64,000 nucleotides of DNA. It comes from Geomonas diazotrophica (lineage in GTDB: Bacteria > Desulfobacterota > Desulfuromonadia > Geobacterales > Geobacteraceae). The stretch is taken from assembly GCF_018919385.1 (NCBI RefSeq), contig NZ_JAHLMF010000015.1, positions 1 through 64,000 on the forward strand, given 5' to 3'. The number at the start of each line of letters is the position of its first letter. Position 1 is the first letter of the stretch. Below the pieces are notes generated by a model. That model saw only the letters and a list, made by a program, of their open reading frames with translations, searched no databases and was not told the DNA's origin. The position numbers were made by a program, and so were the translations under genes. Below, one piece after another: positions 19,398 through 28,259 of the stretch.

Positions 19398-19829
19398 CTA
19401 GGGGGGGCAGGCTTGCCGGACCACCCGTCCCATGCGCGTGTCGTCCGGCAGGTACTCCCACTGGGTGGCTGCGGCAAGGTCGGTGGATTTCAGGATGGTC
19501 CCGTTCCGGTCCAGGTGGCTCGACGCCAGCAGGTGCCCCTCCCGCTCGGGGCAGTCGATCTCGTAGCTGTAGAGCGTCTCCTGGAGCAACGCCGACTCCG
19601 GCATCCCTTTCAGCAGCTTGATCGCTTCTTTTCTCCCCTCTTCGCTGTAGACCACCCGGGTCCTTACCTGGATCACCCCTTCGCGTACGGTCACATTGCT
19701 GTTTCTGTCGTAGTAGAAGCTGGACTGCCCGTTCTGGTCCATGAAAAGCCAGTCGGGCGGGGCGCACAGCGCCGTTGCCGAGTAAAGGGACGCCGCGCAC
19801 AACGTGGCATGAAAGAGCCAGACCCGCAT
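19398..19829 (-). CDS. Exported protein resembling surface-adhesin E domain
   Basis: A 143-residue protein with a signal peptide (about residues 1-22). The mature part begins with WLFMDQNGQSSFYYDRNSN and continues with alternating strands (VQVRTRVVYSEEGR, SYEIDCPE, WEYLPDD), a pattern resembling the Adhesin_E domain family; two cysteines may form a disulfide. The name comes from Haemophilus protein E and does not prove adhesion here. GAGGGGG lies 6 nt before the ATG. It follows the SRPBCC gene by 3 nt, so they form a two-gene operon. Confidence 0.7.
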   Translation of the reverse strand: MRVWLFHATLCAASLYSATALCAPPDWLFMDQNGQSSFYYDRNSNVTVREGVIQVRTRVVYSEEGRKEAIKLLKGMPESALLQETLYSYEIDCPEREGHLLASSHLDRNGTILKSTDLAAATQWEYLPDDTRMGRVVRQACPP

Positions 19830-19832
19830 CGG

Positions 19833-20282
19833 TTACCCCCTCGAATCCGATTCCTCCGCCCGCAATTTCACCTTCTGCATCTCCGTTTCCAGGTCGGTCA
19901 GGATTTCCTCTTCCCCCCTCACCACCCCCTGGACCTTCAGGGACTTGCGCAGCAGGTCCAGGTCGTACTCCAGGTAGAGCGGGGCCACCGGGCTCTGCCG
20001 CGCCGATTTCACGATCTTCCTGACGATGAACCCGGTAAATTGCGGGTGCTCCAGCAGCTCGTGGCGCAGTTCGCCGTCGTAGGGGCGTGCCAGCACCCGT
20101 TCCTTGACCCTTTCCCCGCGGAGCGCCATCTCCGCGATGAATACCCCGGGCTCTTCCTCGGTGACCCGTGCCTCGGCCACCCCCTGTATGTAGCGCTCCG
20201 GGTGCTGCAGCCTGTCCATAAGCATGTTCCACAGCGTCTTGTGCTCGCAATGTACCACCACCTGCAGGGTGCGGACCAGCAT
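19833..20282 (-). CDS. SRPBCC/AtaL-like protein of unknown function
   Basis: A 149-residue cytoplasmic protein with no signal peptide. Its pattern (strand, helix WNMLMDRLQHPERYI, several strands, C-terminal long helix) resembles SRPBCC-fold proteins of the AtaL-like/DUF1857 group, which bind hydrophobic ligands. The assignment is from general pattern only. AGGAGG precedes the ATG by 5 nt. First gene of an operon with the exported protein downstream. Confidence 0.55.
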   Translation of the reverse strand: MLVRTLQVVVHCEHKTLWNMLMDRLQHPERYIQGVAEARVTEEEPGVFIAEMALRGERVKERVLARPYDGELRHELLEHPQFTGFIVRKIVKSARQSPVAPLYLEYDLDLLRKSLKVQGVVRGEEEILTDLETEMQKVKLRAEESDSRG

Positions 20283-20411
20283 GGGAGCCTCCTGATCGTG
20301 TCGTTGCGCTGCGGCCTGGGATCGGGCCGACCTAAGTATAAAACGCCCTCTTACATGGTCAAGCCCCGTGAACCCCGGAAACCCAAGGCTTGGGTGATGG
20401 TCGCGGCGAAA

Positions 20412-20439
20412 TTGACAGCTGGGCTGCTGGGGCTACAAT
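20412..20439 (+). promoter_or_regulatory. Sigma-70 promoter upstream of the membrane-protein gene
   Basis: TTGACA-N16-TACAAT, 62 nt before the ATG at 20502. Both boxes are near-consensus. The rest of the 20283-20501 gap shows nothing else I can name. Confidence 0.65.
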
Positions 20440-20501
20440 GGGAAAATTGTTCGGACCAGCGGCAAAATCAAACAACCGATACAGGCCCCAGGGAGGCTGT
20501 C

Positions 20502-21017
20502 ATGTCCAAGGAAGGCGGTTTGCGGTCCCTGGCGGAAGGACACCCGGTGCTCGTGGCAATGGCGGCCGGCCTGGTTGCCGGTGCGGTGGCGGCCGTAAGC
20601 GACAGGATGTTGGACCCGTTGGTGACTCAAAAGCAGAAGAGGCGTGACCGGCGCGTGCGCGAGGCGCCGGCCCACCGGATGGCGGGCCCGCACTTCGGGG
20701 CGAAGCTCCTGGGGCGCAGGTTGGATGCGAGGGAGAAGAAGCGGGCCAGGGCTCTCTTCGGCGTTATCTACGGCCTGGGGTGGGGGGTGATTCACGGCAG
20801 GCTCACCGGGAGATATCCATTCCTTACCCGCTGGGGCGGTCTTCCCTTCGCCGTCCCCTTTTTCTTCGCCTGCGACGGCTTGATAGCGCCCAGCCTCGGC
20901 TTGTCCCCGCGTCTGGGGCGCATCCCCTGGCAGCCGAGCGCGAAGGAACTCGGTAATCACATCGCCTGGACCGCCGCCGCCGAGTTGGTGCACCGGGTGG
21001 CGGGGGTGAGATCTTGA
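20502..21017 (+). CDS. Small integral membrane protein, DUF1440/YagU-like
   Basis: A 171-residue inner-membrane protein with about four helices (around 14-32, 78-98, 104-124 and near the C-terminus) and a basic cytoplasmic loop rich in Arg/Lys. The layout resembles DUF1440 (YagU) proteins, which have no firm function; the match is by eye. GGGAGG lies 7 nt upstream of the ATG. A much longer open frame to 19413 is rejected because it runs antisense through two real genes. Probably co-transcribed with the hydroxylase gene that follows. Confidence 0.65.
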   Translation: MSKEGGLRSLAEGHPVLVAMAAGLVAGAVAAVSDRMLDPLVTQKQKRRDRRVREAPAHRMAGPHFGAKLLGRRLDAREKKRARALFGVIYGLGWGVIHGRLTGRYPFLTRWGGLPFAVPFFFACDGLIAPSLGLSPRLGRIPWQPSAKELGNHIAWTAAAELVHRVAGVRS

Positions 21018-21076
21018 GGTAATGGCGGCCGGGGCCGTGCCAGGCGACAGACTGCATGAAAAGAGGGAGTCAAAGC

Positions 21077-21946
21077 ATGTCCGCACGAAGAGACAACCTG
21101 AGGGGAGAGCTGCCCAAGTGGCTGAACGCGGCGCTTATTTTCGGCACTTGCGCCGTGGTCGCGGCCATGGAGCTCAGGCGTCCGCTCCGGAGGGAGAAGG
21201 AGGACAAGCTGCGGCGCAACGAACGTAACGCTGCCTTCTCCGTGATCGCCGCTACGACCGTCGCGCTCGCCGAGAAGCCGGTGGTGGGGCCGCTTGCCCT
21301 GCGGGTGCAGGCAAGGCGCCTGGGGCTCGTGAAACTTCTTTGCCTCCCGGCCTGGGCGGAAGTTGCGCTGTCCGTCGTGCTCCTCGACTACACGCTCTAC
21401 ATCTGGCACGTCCTGACCCACAAGGTCCCCTTGCTCTGGCGCTTCCACAGGCCGCACCACGTCGATCTCGACCTCGATGCCAGCACCGCGCTTCGCTTCC
21501 ATTTCGGCGAGCTGCTGCTGTCGGTTCCCTGGCGGGCGGCGCAGGTCCGCCTGATCGGGGTCGCACCCTTCGCGCTCGCCTTATGGCAGACCCTTACCCT
21601 GATGGAGATCCTGTTCCATCACTCGAACCTGAGGCTCCCCCATCGCGTCGAGCGGCGTTTGTGCCGCTTCATCGTCACTCCGCGCATGCACGGGATCCAT
21701 CATTCGGCGGTCAGGGAGGAAAGGGACTCCAACTGGTCCACCATCTTCTCGTGGCCGGATTACCTGCACGGCACCATCCGGCTCAACGTCATGCAGGACT
21801 CTTTGGACATCGGGGTGGCCGGTTTCCAGGATCCGAAGCAGCTCACGCTGGGCAGGGTGCTGGCGATGCCGTTCACCCCGCAGGTGGAGGCGGAAGGTCC
21901 CAAGCGCGAACCGCTGCCGGTGCCGACGACCGTGCTGGCAGTGTGA
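21077..21946 (+). CDS. Sterol desaturase/fatty acid hydroxylase family protein
   Basis: A 289-residue integral-membrane di-iron enzyme. The histidine clusters that bind the two irons are present: HVLTH (about residue 115), HRPHH (about 127) and HGIHH (about 214), with further histidines in FHHSN. Such enzymes hydroxylate or desaturate lipids using oxygen; the substrate is unknown. The ATG at 21077 is preferred over 21056 because GAGGGAG lies 7-8 nt upstream. An oxygen-dependent enzyme in a lineage usually classed as anaerobic is of interest. Confidence 0.85.
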   Translation: MSARRDNLRGELPKWLNAALIFGTCAVVAAMELRRPLRREKEDKLRRNERNAAFSVIAATTVALAEKPVVGPLALRVQARRLGLVKLLCLPAWAEVALSVVLLDYTLYIWHVLTHKVPLLWRFHRPHHVDLDLDASTALRFHFGELLLSVPWRAAQVRLIGVAPFALALWQTLTLMEILFHHSNLRLPHRVERRLCRFIVTPRMHGIHHSAVREERDSNWSTIFSWPDYLHGTIRLNVMQDSLDIGVAGFQDPKQLTLGRVLAMPFTPQVEAEGPKREPLPVPTTVLAV

Positions 21947-21968
21947 CTGTCTCCCTTACGAAAAACGA

Positions 21969-22008
21969 AAGAGACCCATCGGGAGTTCCCGGTGGGTCTC
22001 TTTTTTTG
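21969..22008 (+). terminator. Terminator after the hydroxylase gene
   Basis: AGAGACCCA-T-CGGG / CCCG-G-TGGGTCTCT with an AGTT loop, followed by seven T residues. Confidence 0.92.
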
Positions 22009-22027
22009 CCGTGTGGGGGGGGGAGAG

Positions 22028-22213
22028 TCAGGCCAGCGGTCCCCGGGGCGGGTCCTTGGGCCGCGTCTTCACCACGCCGGTCAGGATGCCGATGCCCAGC
22101 AAAATGATGGAGACGATGGCGATCTTGAACATGGCCACCCCTGCCGCGACCAGGGCCCAGGCGACGCCTGAGATGATGAGAATGAACCCGATGATGTAGA
22201 GCGCGAACGACAT
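22028..22213 (-). CDS. Small two-helix membrane protein
   Basis: A 61-residue protein, nearly all hydrophobic: two predicted helices (about 4-26 and 29-48) and a short basic, Pro-rich tail (TRPKDPPRGPLA). AAGGAGG lies 6 nt before the ATG, which supports it as a real gene. No family recognised. Confidence 0.72.
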   Translation of the reverse strand: MSFALYIIGFILIISGVAWALVAAGVAMFKIAIVSIILLGIGILTGVVKTRPKDPPRGPLA

Positions 22214-22350
22214 GGGATCCTCCTTGAGCCAGGATGGACGGTCGGTTGCAATGCTGAAGATTATTGATTTTTCGACAGTGTAAATGCTAGCGGGAGGGGG
22301 GCGGTTGTCAATGGCGGGGAGGGGGCTGCGCGGCGGCGCAACCGTGCCGA

Positions 22351-22863
22351 TCAGGCTTCCCGGTACAGCGCGCCGAATGCGTCGAGGTGGGTGAGGTACA
22401 GCCTAGTGTCGAATTCGAGCTGGTGGTAGTTGGGTTCCATGTACTCGCAGAGCTGGTAGAAGGCCTTGTTGTGCTCCTTCTCCTTGAGGTGCGCCAGTTC
22501 GTGCACCACTATCATGCGCAGGAACTCGACCGGGGCCGTCTTGAACAGCGTGGCGATCCTGATCTCGTGCTTCGCCGTGAGCTTGGCGCCCTGGACACGG
22601 GACACGAAGGAATGCAGGCCGAGGGCGTGGTTGATCACGCTGATCTTCGGGTCGTAGCTCACCTTGCTAAGCGGCTGCGACTTGCGGAGGAACTCGTTCT
22701 TCAAGTTGACGGTGAAATCGTAGAGTGAGCGGTCGGTCCTGATTTGGTGCGGGGTAGGGTACTTGGCCAGCAACACGTCCCCCAGTTCGTTGTTCGCCAG
22801 CAGGCGCTCCACCTTGGAGGTGACTTGTTCGGAATATCCTGCCAGGTATTTCAATCCGCGCAT
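22351..22863 (-). CDS. YgjP-like (DUF45) zinc metallopeptidase
   Basis: A 170-residue protein with the metzincin-like motif HELAHLKEKEHNKAFY (HExxH plus downstream His), characteristic of the YgjP/DUF45 family, sometimes found with restriction systems but here alone. The first 40 residues are helical. The start at 22863 (MRGLKYLAGYSE) follows a purine-rich stretch; the in-frame ATG at 22911 would add 16 low-complexity residues. The cellular substrate is unknown. Confidence 0.8.
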   Translation of the reverse strand: MRGLKYLAGYSEQVTSKVERLLANNELGDVLLAKYPTPHQIRTDRSLYDFTVNLKNEFLRKSQPLSKVSYDPKISVINHALGLHSFVSRVQGAKLTAKHEIRIATLFKTAPVEFLRMIVVHELAHLKEKEHNKAFYQLCEYMEPNYHQLEFDTRLYLTHLDAFGALYREA

Positions 22864-22945
22864 TCTTTCTTCCCGGGATGATGGTGTGCGACTGCGTCGC
22901 GAAGGTAGCACATCGCCCCGGGAAGTGCAAACGAGACGCGCAGAG

Positions 22946-23250
22946 TCAGAGCCGCAACGGCAACCTGCTGGCGCGCTCGACCATCCTTTGCATCATGCAC
23001 CCCAGGTAGCGGGAGCCCCGTTCGCTTGCCGCCAGCTTCTGTTGCACGGCCGGAAGCCTCAGGATGGCACCGACGAGGGCCGCCATGGCCCGGTGCCCCG
23101 GATCAGGGTCTCGCAGCGGCTGCTGCAGCAGTTGCAGATGGAGCTGCCCCCGAACTGCGCGTTGTCAGCCACCTGGATCAGGTTCTGCTCCCTGCACTGC
23201 TGGAGGAGCTCGATGCAGCGCTCGGGGGACGGTTCAGGTTGTGGCGGCAC
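22946..23250 (-). pseudogene. Decayed 4Fe-4S ferredoxin-like gene
   Basis: On the minus strand, 23250-23059 reads CIELLQQCREQNLIQVADNA and then SSICNCCSSRCETL, a pattern known from the middle of a family of 4Fe-4S proteins (CNCC followed by a further cysteine motif). The flanking cluster domains are missing. The reading frame then runs into a stop, while a different frame stays open to 22946 with equally GC-rich third positions. There is no ribosome site or good start. The simplest reading is a deleted and frameshifted remnant. Confidence 0.4.
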
Positions 23251-23295
23251 GGAATTGTGCCATGAAATCAGCTCTATAGGTTTGGCTGTATGTAT

Positions 23296-23349
23296 TTGTC
23301 AACCGCTGGCCGTTGCCAGGTTGACGAACCCGGGCGCCTGTGCTAATAA
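23296..23349 (+). promoter_or_regulatory. BirA operator overlapping the bioF promoter
   Basis: TTGTCAACC-N14-GGTTGACGA (23296-23327) is a near-perfect inverted repeat matching the bacterial BirA operator (TTGTAAACC-N14/16-GGTTTACAA type). It overlaps the -35 box of the promoter TTGACG-N17-TAATAA (23321-23349). Holo-BirA with biotinyl-AMP would block transcription of the biotin genes when biotin is plentiful. The match is seen directly; use by BirA is inferred from family knowledge. Confidence 0.85.
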
Positions 23350-23387
23350 AAGGGCTCCGCTTTTACGCTGTTATGAGAGGAGAAACT

Positions 23388-24557
23388 GTGCAGACATTCG
23401 CAGAAGAACTGGACCAGTTGCGCTCCGAGGGGCTGTACCGCAGCATGAGGGTGATAAAAGGGGCGCAGGGGAGCCACGTCGATCTGGACGGTAAAAGGGT
23501 GCTCCTGCTTTGTTCCAACAACTATCTCGGGCTGGCCGATCATGCCGCACTGCGCCGGGCCGCGGTCTTCGGCGCGGCCTTCGGGACAGGAAGCGGCGCG
23601 TCGCGCCTGGTTTCGGGCAGCATGGATCTGCACGAGAAGCTGGAGGAGCGGATCGCCCGGTTCAAGGGGACGGAAAAGGCGCTGGTCTTCAACTCCGGCT
23701 ATGCCGCCAACACCGGGATCATCTCCGCGCTGGTCGGGCGGGGTGATGCCATCTTCTCGGACAAGTTGAACCATGCCAGCATCGTGGACGGGGCCCTGCT
23801 GTCGCGGGCGAACTTCCACCGTTACCCGCACCGGGACATGGCGGCCCTGGAGCGGTTGCTGCAGGAAAAGCCGGGGACCGGGCGGCGCCTGATCGTCACC
23901 GACGGGGTTTTCAGCATGGACGGCGACATCGCTCCGTTGCGGCAGATGGTGCAGCTCGCCCGGCAATACGGTGCCCTGCTCATGGTCGACGATGCCCACG
24001 GCACCGGGGTTCTCGGTGCTACCGGGCGTGGCACCGCCGAACTCCTTGGGGTGATGGACGGCGTGGACATCCACATGGGGACGCTGGGCAAGGGATTGGG
24101 GAGCTTCGGAGCCTACGCGGCTGCGTCGCGGACGATCTGCGAATACCTGGTGAACAAGGCCAGAAGCTTCATCTTTTCCACCTCGCTTCCTCCGGCGGTT
24201 TTGGCGCCGTCCATCGCGGCACTGGACCTGGTCGATTCTCGCGAGGGGAAGGAGTTGCGGGACAGGCTGTCGGCGAACGTCGCGCTTTTCAAGAACAGGC
24301 TTGCCGCTGCGGGCTTCGACACCATGGGGAGCGAGACCCAGATCGTCCCCGTCTTCGTGGGACCGGCCGAGGCGACCATGCAGTTCAGCAAGGAGTTGCT
24401 GGACGAGGGGATCTTCGTGCAGGGTATCAGGCCTCCCACCGTACCGGCGGGAAGCTGTCGTCTGCGCTGCACCATCATGGCTACCCATGAGGCCGCCGAT
24501 CTCGAAGCTGCTGCCGACACCATCGCCCGGGTGGGGAAAAAGCTTGGTGTGATTTGA
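23388..24557 (+). CDS. bioF: 8-amino-7-oxononanoate synthase
   Basis: PLP enzyme joining pimeloyl-ACP and L-alanine, the first committed step of the biotin ring pathway. About 389 residues from GTG 23388 (GAGAGGAG upstream); a further ATG 15 nt earlier is possible. Signature segments: [24 protein letters not shown], the cofactor region [10 protein letters not shown], and the Schiff-base Lys in [13 protein letters not shown]. Close relatives include glycine C-acetyltransferase, but the BirA operator and the downstream bioH/bioC genes support BioF. Confidence 0.92.
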   Translation: MQTFAEELDQLRSEGLYRSMRVIKGAQGSHVDLDGKRVLLLCSNNYLGLADHAALRRAAVFGAAFGTGSGASRLVSGSMDLHEKLEERIARFKGTEKALVFNSGYAANTGIISALVGRGDAIFSDKLNHASIVDGALLSRANFHRYPHRDMAALERLLQEKPGTGRRLIVTDGVFSMDGDIAPLRQMVQLARQYGALLMVDDAHGTGVLGATGRGTAELLGVMDGVDIHMGTLGKGLGSFGAYAAASRTICEYLVNKARSFIFSTSLPPAVLAPSIAALDLVDSREGKELRDRLSANVALFKNRLAAAGFDTMGSETQIVPVFVGPAEATMQFSKELLDEGIFVQGIRPPTVPAGSCRLRCTIMATHEAADLEAAADTIARVGKKLGVI

Positions 24558-24609
24558 AACCGGTTCAAAGCGGTTACTGCTTTTCGTAATTTCAGAAGGA
24601 GAAAGTCGG

Positions 24610-25389
24610 GTGACCCTACACTATCAGGAAGCAGGCGCGGGAAGACCGGTGGTATTCGTCCACGGCTGGGCCATGTCCGGGCGTGCCTGGCGTTTCCAGC
24701 AGGAGCTGGCGGATGCCGGGCGCCTCATCTTTTTGGACCTGCGCGGCCACGGCCATTCTGCCCCGGCTCCGTCCTACACCATCGACGATTACGCCTCGGA
24801 CCTCGCCGCGTTCTTCGAAGAACTCGCTTTGCAGGACGCGGTCCTGGTGGGGTGGTCGATGGGGGTGCAGGTGGCGCTGCAAGCCTTCCCGGCACTGCGG
24901 CCCCGTCTTGCCGGGATGGTGCTGGTGGGAGGCAACGCCCGATACGCCAGCACGGACGATTACCCGCACGGCAAGCCGCCGGTCGAAGTGAAGGGTATGG
25001 GGCTGCGCCTCAGGCGCGACCACCAAAAGACCATGGGCGACTTCTTCAAGGGGATGTTCGCCGAAGGGGAGCTGGACCACGCACTCTACCAGCGCATCGT
25101 GCACGGGATCGTGATGGGGGGGCGCTCCGCCGACCCTGAGGCGGTCATGCAATCGCTCAACATACTGTCCACGGCGGACCTGCGGGAGCAACTGCCGCAG
25201 GTGGACCGGCCGGTGCTCGTCGTTCATGGCGAGCTGGACACCGTCTGCCCTGCCGCTGCCTCGACCTATTTGGCGCAGCGGCTCCCGATGGCGCGGCTGG
25301 AGATATTCCAGGGGTGCGGTCACGCCCCCTTCATGACCAGGCCGGAGCGGTTCAACGAGCTGTTCAGAAATTTCCTGGAGGCACTCTAG
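24610..25389 (+). CDS. Alpha/beta hydrolase, probable pimeloyl-ACP methyl ester esterase
   Basis: A 259-residue alpha/beta-hydrolase. The triad is visible: Ser in LVGWSMGVQ (about residue 82), Asp in GELDTVCP (about 208) and His in GCGHAPFM (about 236). An oxyanion HGWAMSG precedes it. Position between bioF and bioC makes a BioH role (removing the methyl group added by BioC) the best inference. The GTG start has AGAAGGAG about 9 nt upstream. Confidence 0.85.
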   Translation: MTLHYQEAGAGRPVVFVHGWAMSGRAWRFQQELADAGRLIFLDLRGHGHSAPAPSYTIDDYASDLAAFFEELALQDAVLVGWSMGVQVALQAFPALRPRLAGMVLVGGNARYASTDDYPHGKPPVEVKGMGLRLRRDHQKTMGDFFKGMFAEGELDHALYQRIVHGIVMGGRSADPEAVMQSLNILSTADLREQLPQVDRPVLVVHGELDTVCPAAASTYLAQRLPMARLEIFQGCGHAPFMTRPERFNELFRNFLEAL

Positions 25390-25497
25390 CCCCTCCGGCG
25401 GCACTCCACTAACCCCTTCTTCCGGAGGGGGAGAATGGAGGCAAGGACGTCGGATTCCCCCTCCCTTAACCCTTCCCCTCCGGGGGAGTGAGTATCA
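25390..25497. repeat. GC-rich palindromic intergenic repeat (family B)
   Basis: The gap between the bioH-like gene and bioC holds CCCCTCCGG ... CCGGAGGGGG and then TCCCCCTCCC ... TCCCCTCCGGGGGA. Similar C/T-rich and G/A-rich palindromes occur at 37412, 45284, 46497 and 53980, always between genes. Confidence 0.6.
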
Positions 25498-25512
25498 TTC
25501 GGTAAGGTATCG

Positions 25513-26322
25513 ATGGCAGCAGAGATAGACAGAGACAAGGTGCGGGAGTCGTTCCACCGCCAGGCTACCGATTACGACCGGCACGCCGTGGTCCAGGGGA
25601 GGGTGGTCGAGAAGCTGCTCGGGCTGCTGCAGGCGGAAGGGGTGAGCCCGGCTCGCCTGCTGGACATTGGCGCCGGGACCGGGAGGCTCCTGGCGCGCTT
25701 GACCGATCTGTATCCGGACATGGACGCCGTCGGCGTCGATCTCGCGCCGGGGATGTGCCAGACGGCGGCCGAAAACCTTGCCGGCAGGCGGGTACGCATG
25801 GTGAACGCCGATGCCGAGTCGCTACCCTTCGAGGCGGAGAGCTTCGACGTGGTGGTCTCCACCTCGACCTATCAATGGCTCGCCACGTTGGACCAGGCGT
25901 TCTCCGAGGCGCGCCGCGTGCTGGCCCCCGGCGGGGTGTTCTGTTTCGCCCTCTTCGGGGAGCGTACCCTGTTCGAACTGCGGGAGTCCTACCGGGCGGC
26001 AGTCGAAGGGGGGGGCGACCGCACCCACAGCTTTTTCCCCTGCGCAGAGGTGTCGGCCGCCTTGGAGCGGACTGGCTTCGAGGCAGCGCGGGTCGGCTCC
26101 GAGCTGGAGGTGGAACTGCACCCCGACGTGCCGGCACTGCTCCGCTCCTTGAAGAGGATCGGGGCCGGGAGCACGGCACCCGCCAGCGGCAGGGGACTGG
26201 CGGAGCGCAGGGTTATGCTGGAGATGATGGCGAGCTACCGCTCGCGCTTCGGCAGCGAGGCGGGGGTGCCGGCGACCTACGAGGTGGTCTACGGGGTCGC
26301 CCGCAAGGGAGGGGGCGAATAA
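25513..26322 (+). CDS. bioC: Malonyl-ACP O-methyltransferase
   Basis: SAM-dependent methyltransferase that starts pimelate synthesis by methylating malonyl-ACP. 269 residues; starts with VRESFHRQATDYDRHAVVQ, typical of BioC, followed by the SAM motif LLDIGAGTGRLL (about residues 48-59) and NADAESLPF. Third gene of the biotin operon. Its stop codon TAA lies inside a REP palindrome, so the last residues (GGGE) come from the repeat. The ribosome site is weak. Confidence 0.92.
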   Translation: MAAEIDRDKVRESFHRQATDYDRHAVVQGRVVEKLLGLLQAEGVSPARLLDIGAGTGRLLARLTDLYPDMDAVGVDLAPGMCQTAAENLAGRRVRMVNADAESLPFEAESFDVVVSTSTYQWLATLDQAFSEARRVLAPGGVFCFALFGERTLFELRESYRAAVEGGGDRTHSFFPCAEVSAALERTGFEAARVGSELEVELHPDVPALLRSLKRIGAGSTAPASGRGLAERRVMLEMMASYRSRFGSEAGVPATYEVVYGVARKGGGE

Positions 26323-26337
26323 TTATTCGCCCCTACA
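26312..26337 (-). repeat. REP copy (GTAG hairpin family) at the end of bioC
   Basis: A perfect 22-nt palindrome (26312-26333; arms GGGGCGAATAA) followed by CTAC, that is GTAG plus hairpin in reverse orientation. It is the same repeat as that around the RAYT gene at 55 kb. It contains the bioC stop codon. Confidence 0.8.
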
Positions 26338-26352
26338 GGTGCACAAAAAAGT

Positions 26353-26386
26353 GGGGGCGGCCGTCAATCGGCCGCCCCCTTCTTGT
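26353..26386. terminator. Bidirectional terminator between bioC and ettA
   Basis: GGGGGCGGCCG-TCAAT-CGGCCGCCCCC is a strong 11-bp stem. On the minus strand it is followed by CACTTTTTTG (stop for ettA) and on the plus strand by TTCTTG. Confidence 0.85.
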
Positions 26387-26403
26387 GTCTGCCCCTTTGC
26401 CGC

Positions 26404-28089
<1,686 letters not shown>

Positions 28090-28099
28090 GACTTCCTCC

Positions 28100-28129
28100 G
28101 TATCGTTTTATTAATCTTTGTATCGTTTT
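28100..28129. repeat. Direct repeat in the ettA 5' leader
   Basis: GTATCGTTTT occurs twice with a 20-bp period (28100-28109 and 28120-28129), between the ettA promoter and its ribosome site. Spacing of about two helical turns would suit a dimeric regulator or an RNA-binding protein; this is inference. Confidence 0.5.
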
Positions 28130-28141
28130 GTAAAAGGGCCA

Positions 28142-28171
28142 TTATTACATGCAACTACCGCGGCATGTCAA
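28142..28171 (-). promoter_or_regulatory. Promoter of ettA
   Basis: On the minus strand TTGACA-N18-TAATAA, about 52 nt before the ettA ATG. Confidence 0.6.
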
Positions 28172-28194
28172 CTGCCATCCCCCGGAGTCCGTCC

Positions 28195-28223
28195 TTGACA
28201 TTCCCATTTATGTATAGTTAAAT
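28195..28223 (+). promoter_or_regulatory. Promoter of the RCC1-repeat lipoprotein gene
   Basis: TTGACA-N17-TTAAAT, 36 nt before the ATG at 28260. Confidence 0.55.
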
Positions 28224-28259
28224 CCGCCGGATCGAATTAACCAACAAGGGGTCTCTAAC

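Noticed and set aside
19413-20501. Long upstream extension of the 20502-21017 gene
   Set aside because: It runs antisense through two genes with ribosome sites and crosses the TTGACA/TACAAT promoter.
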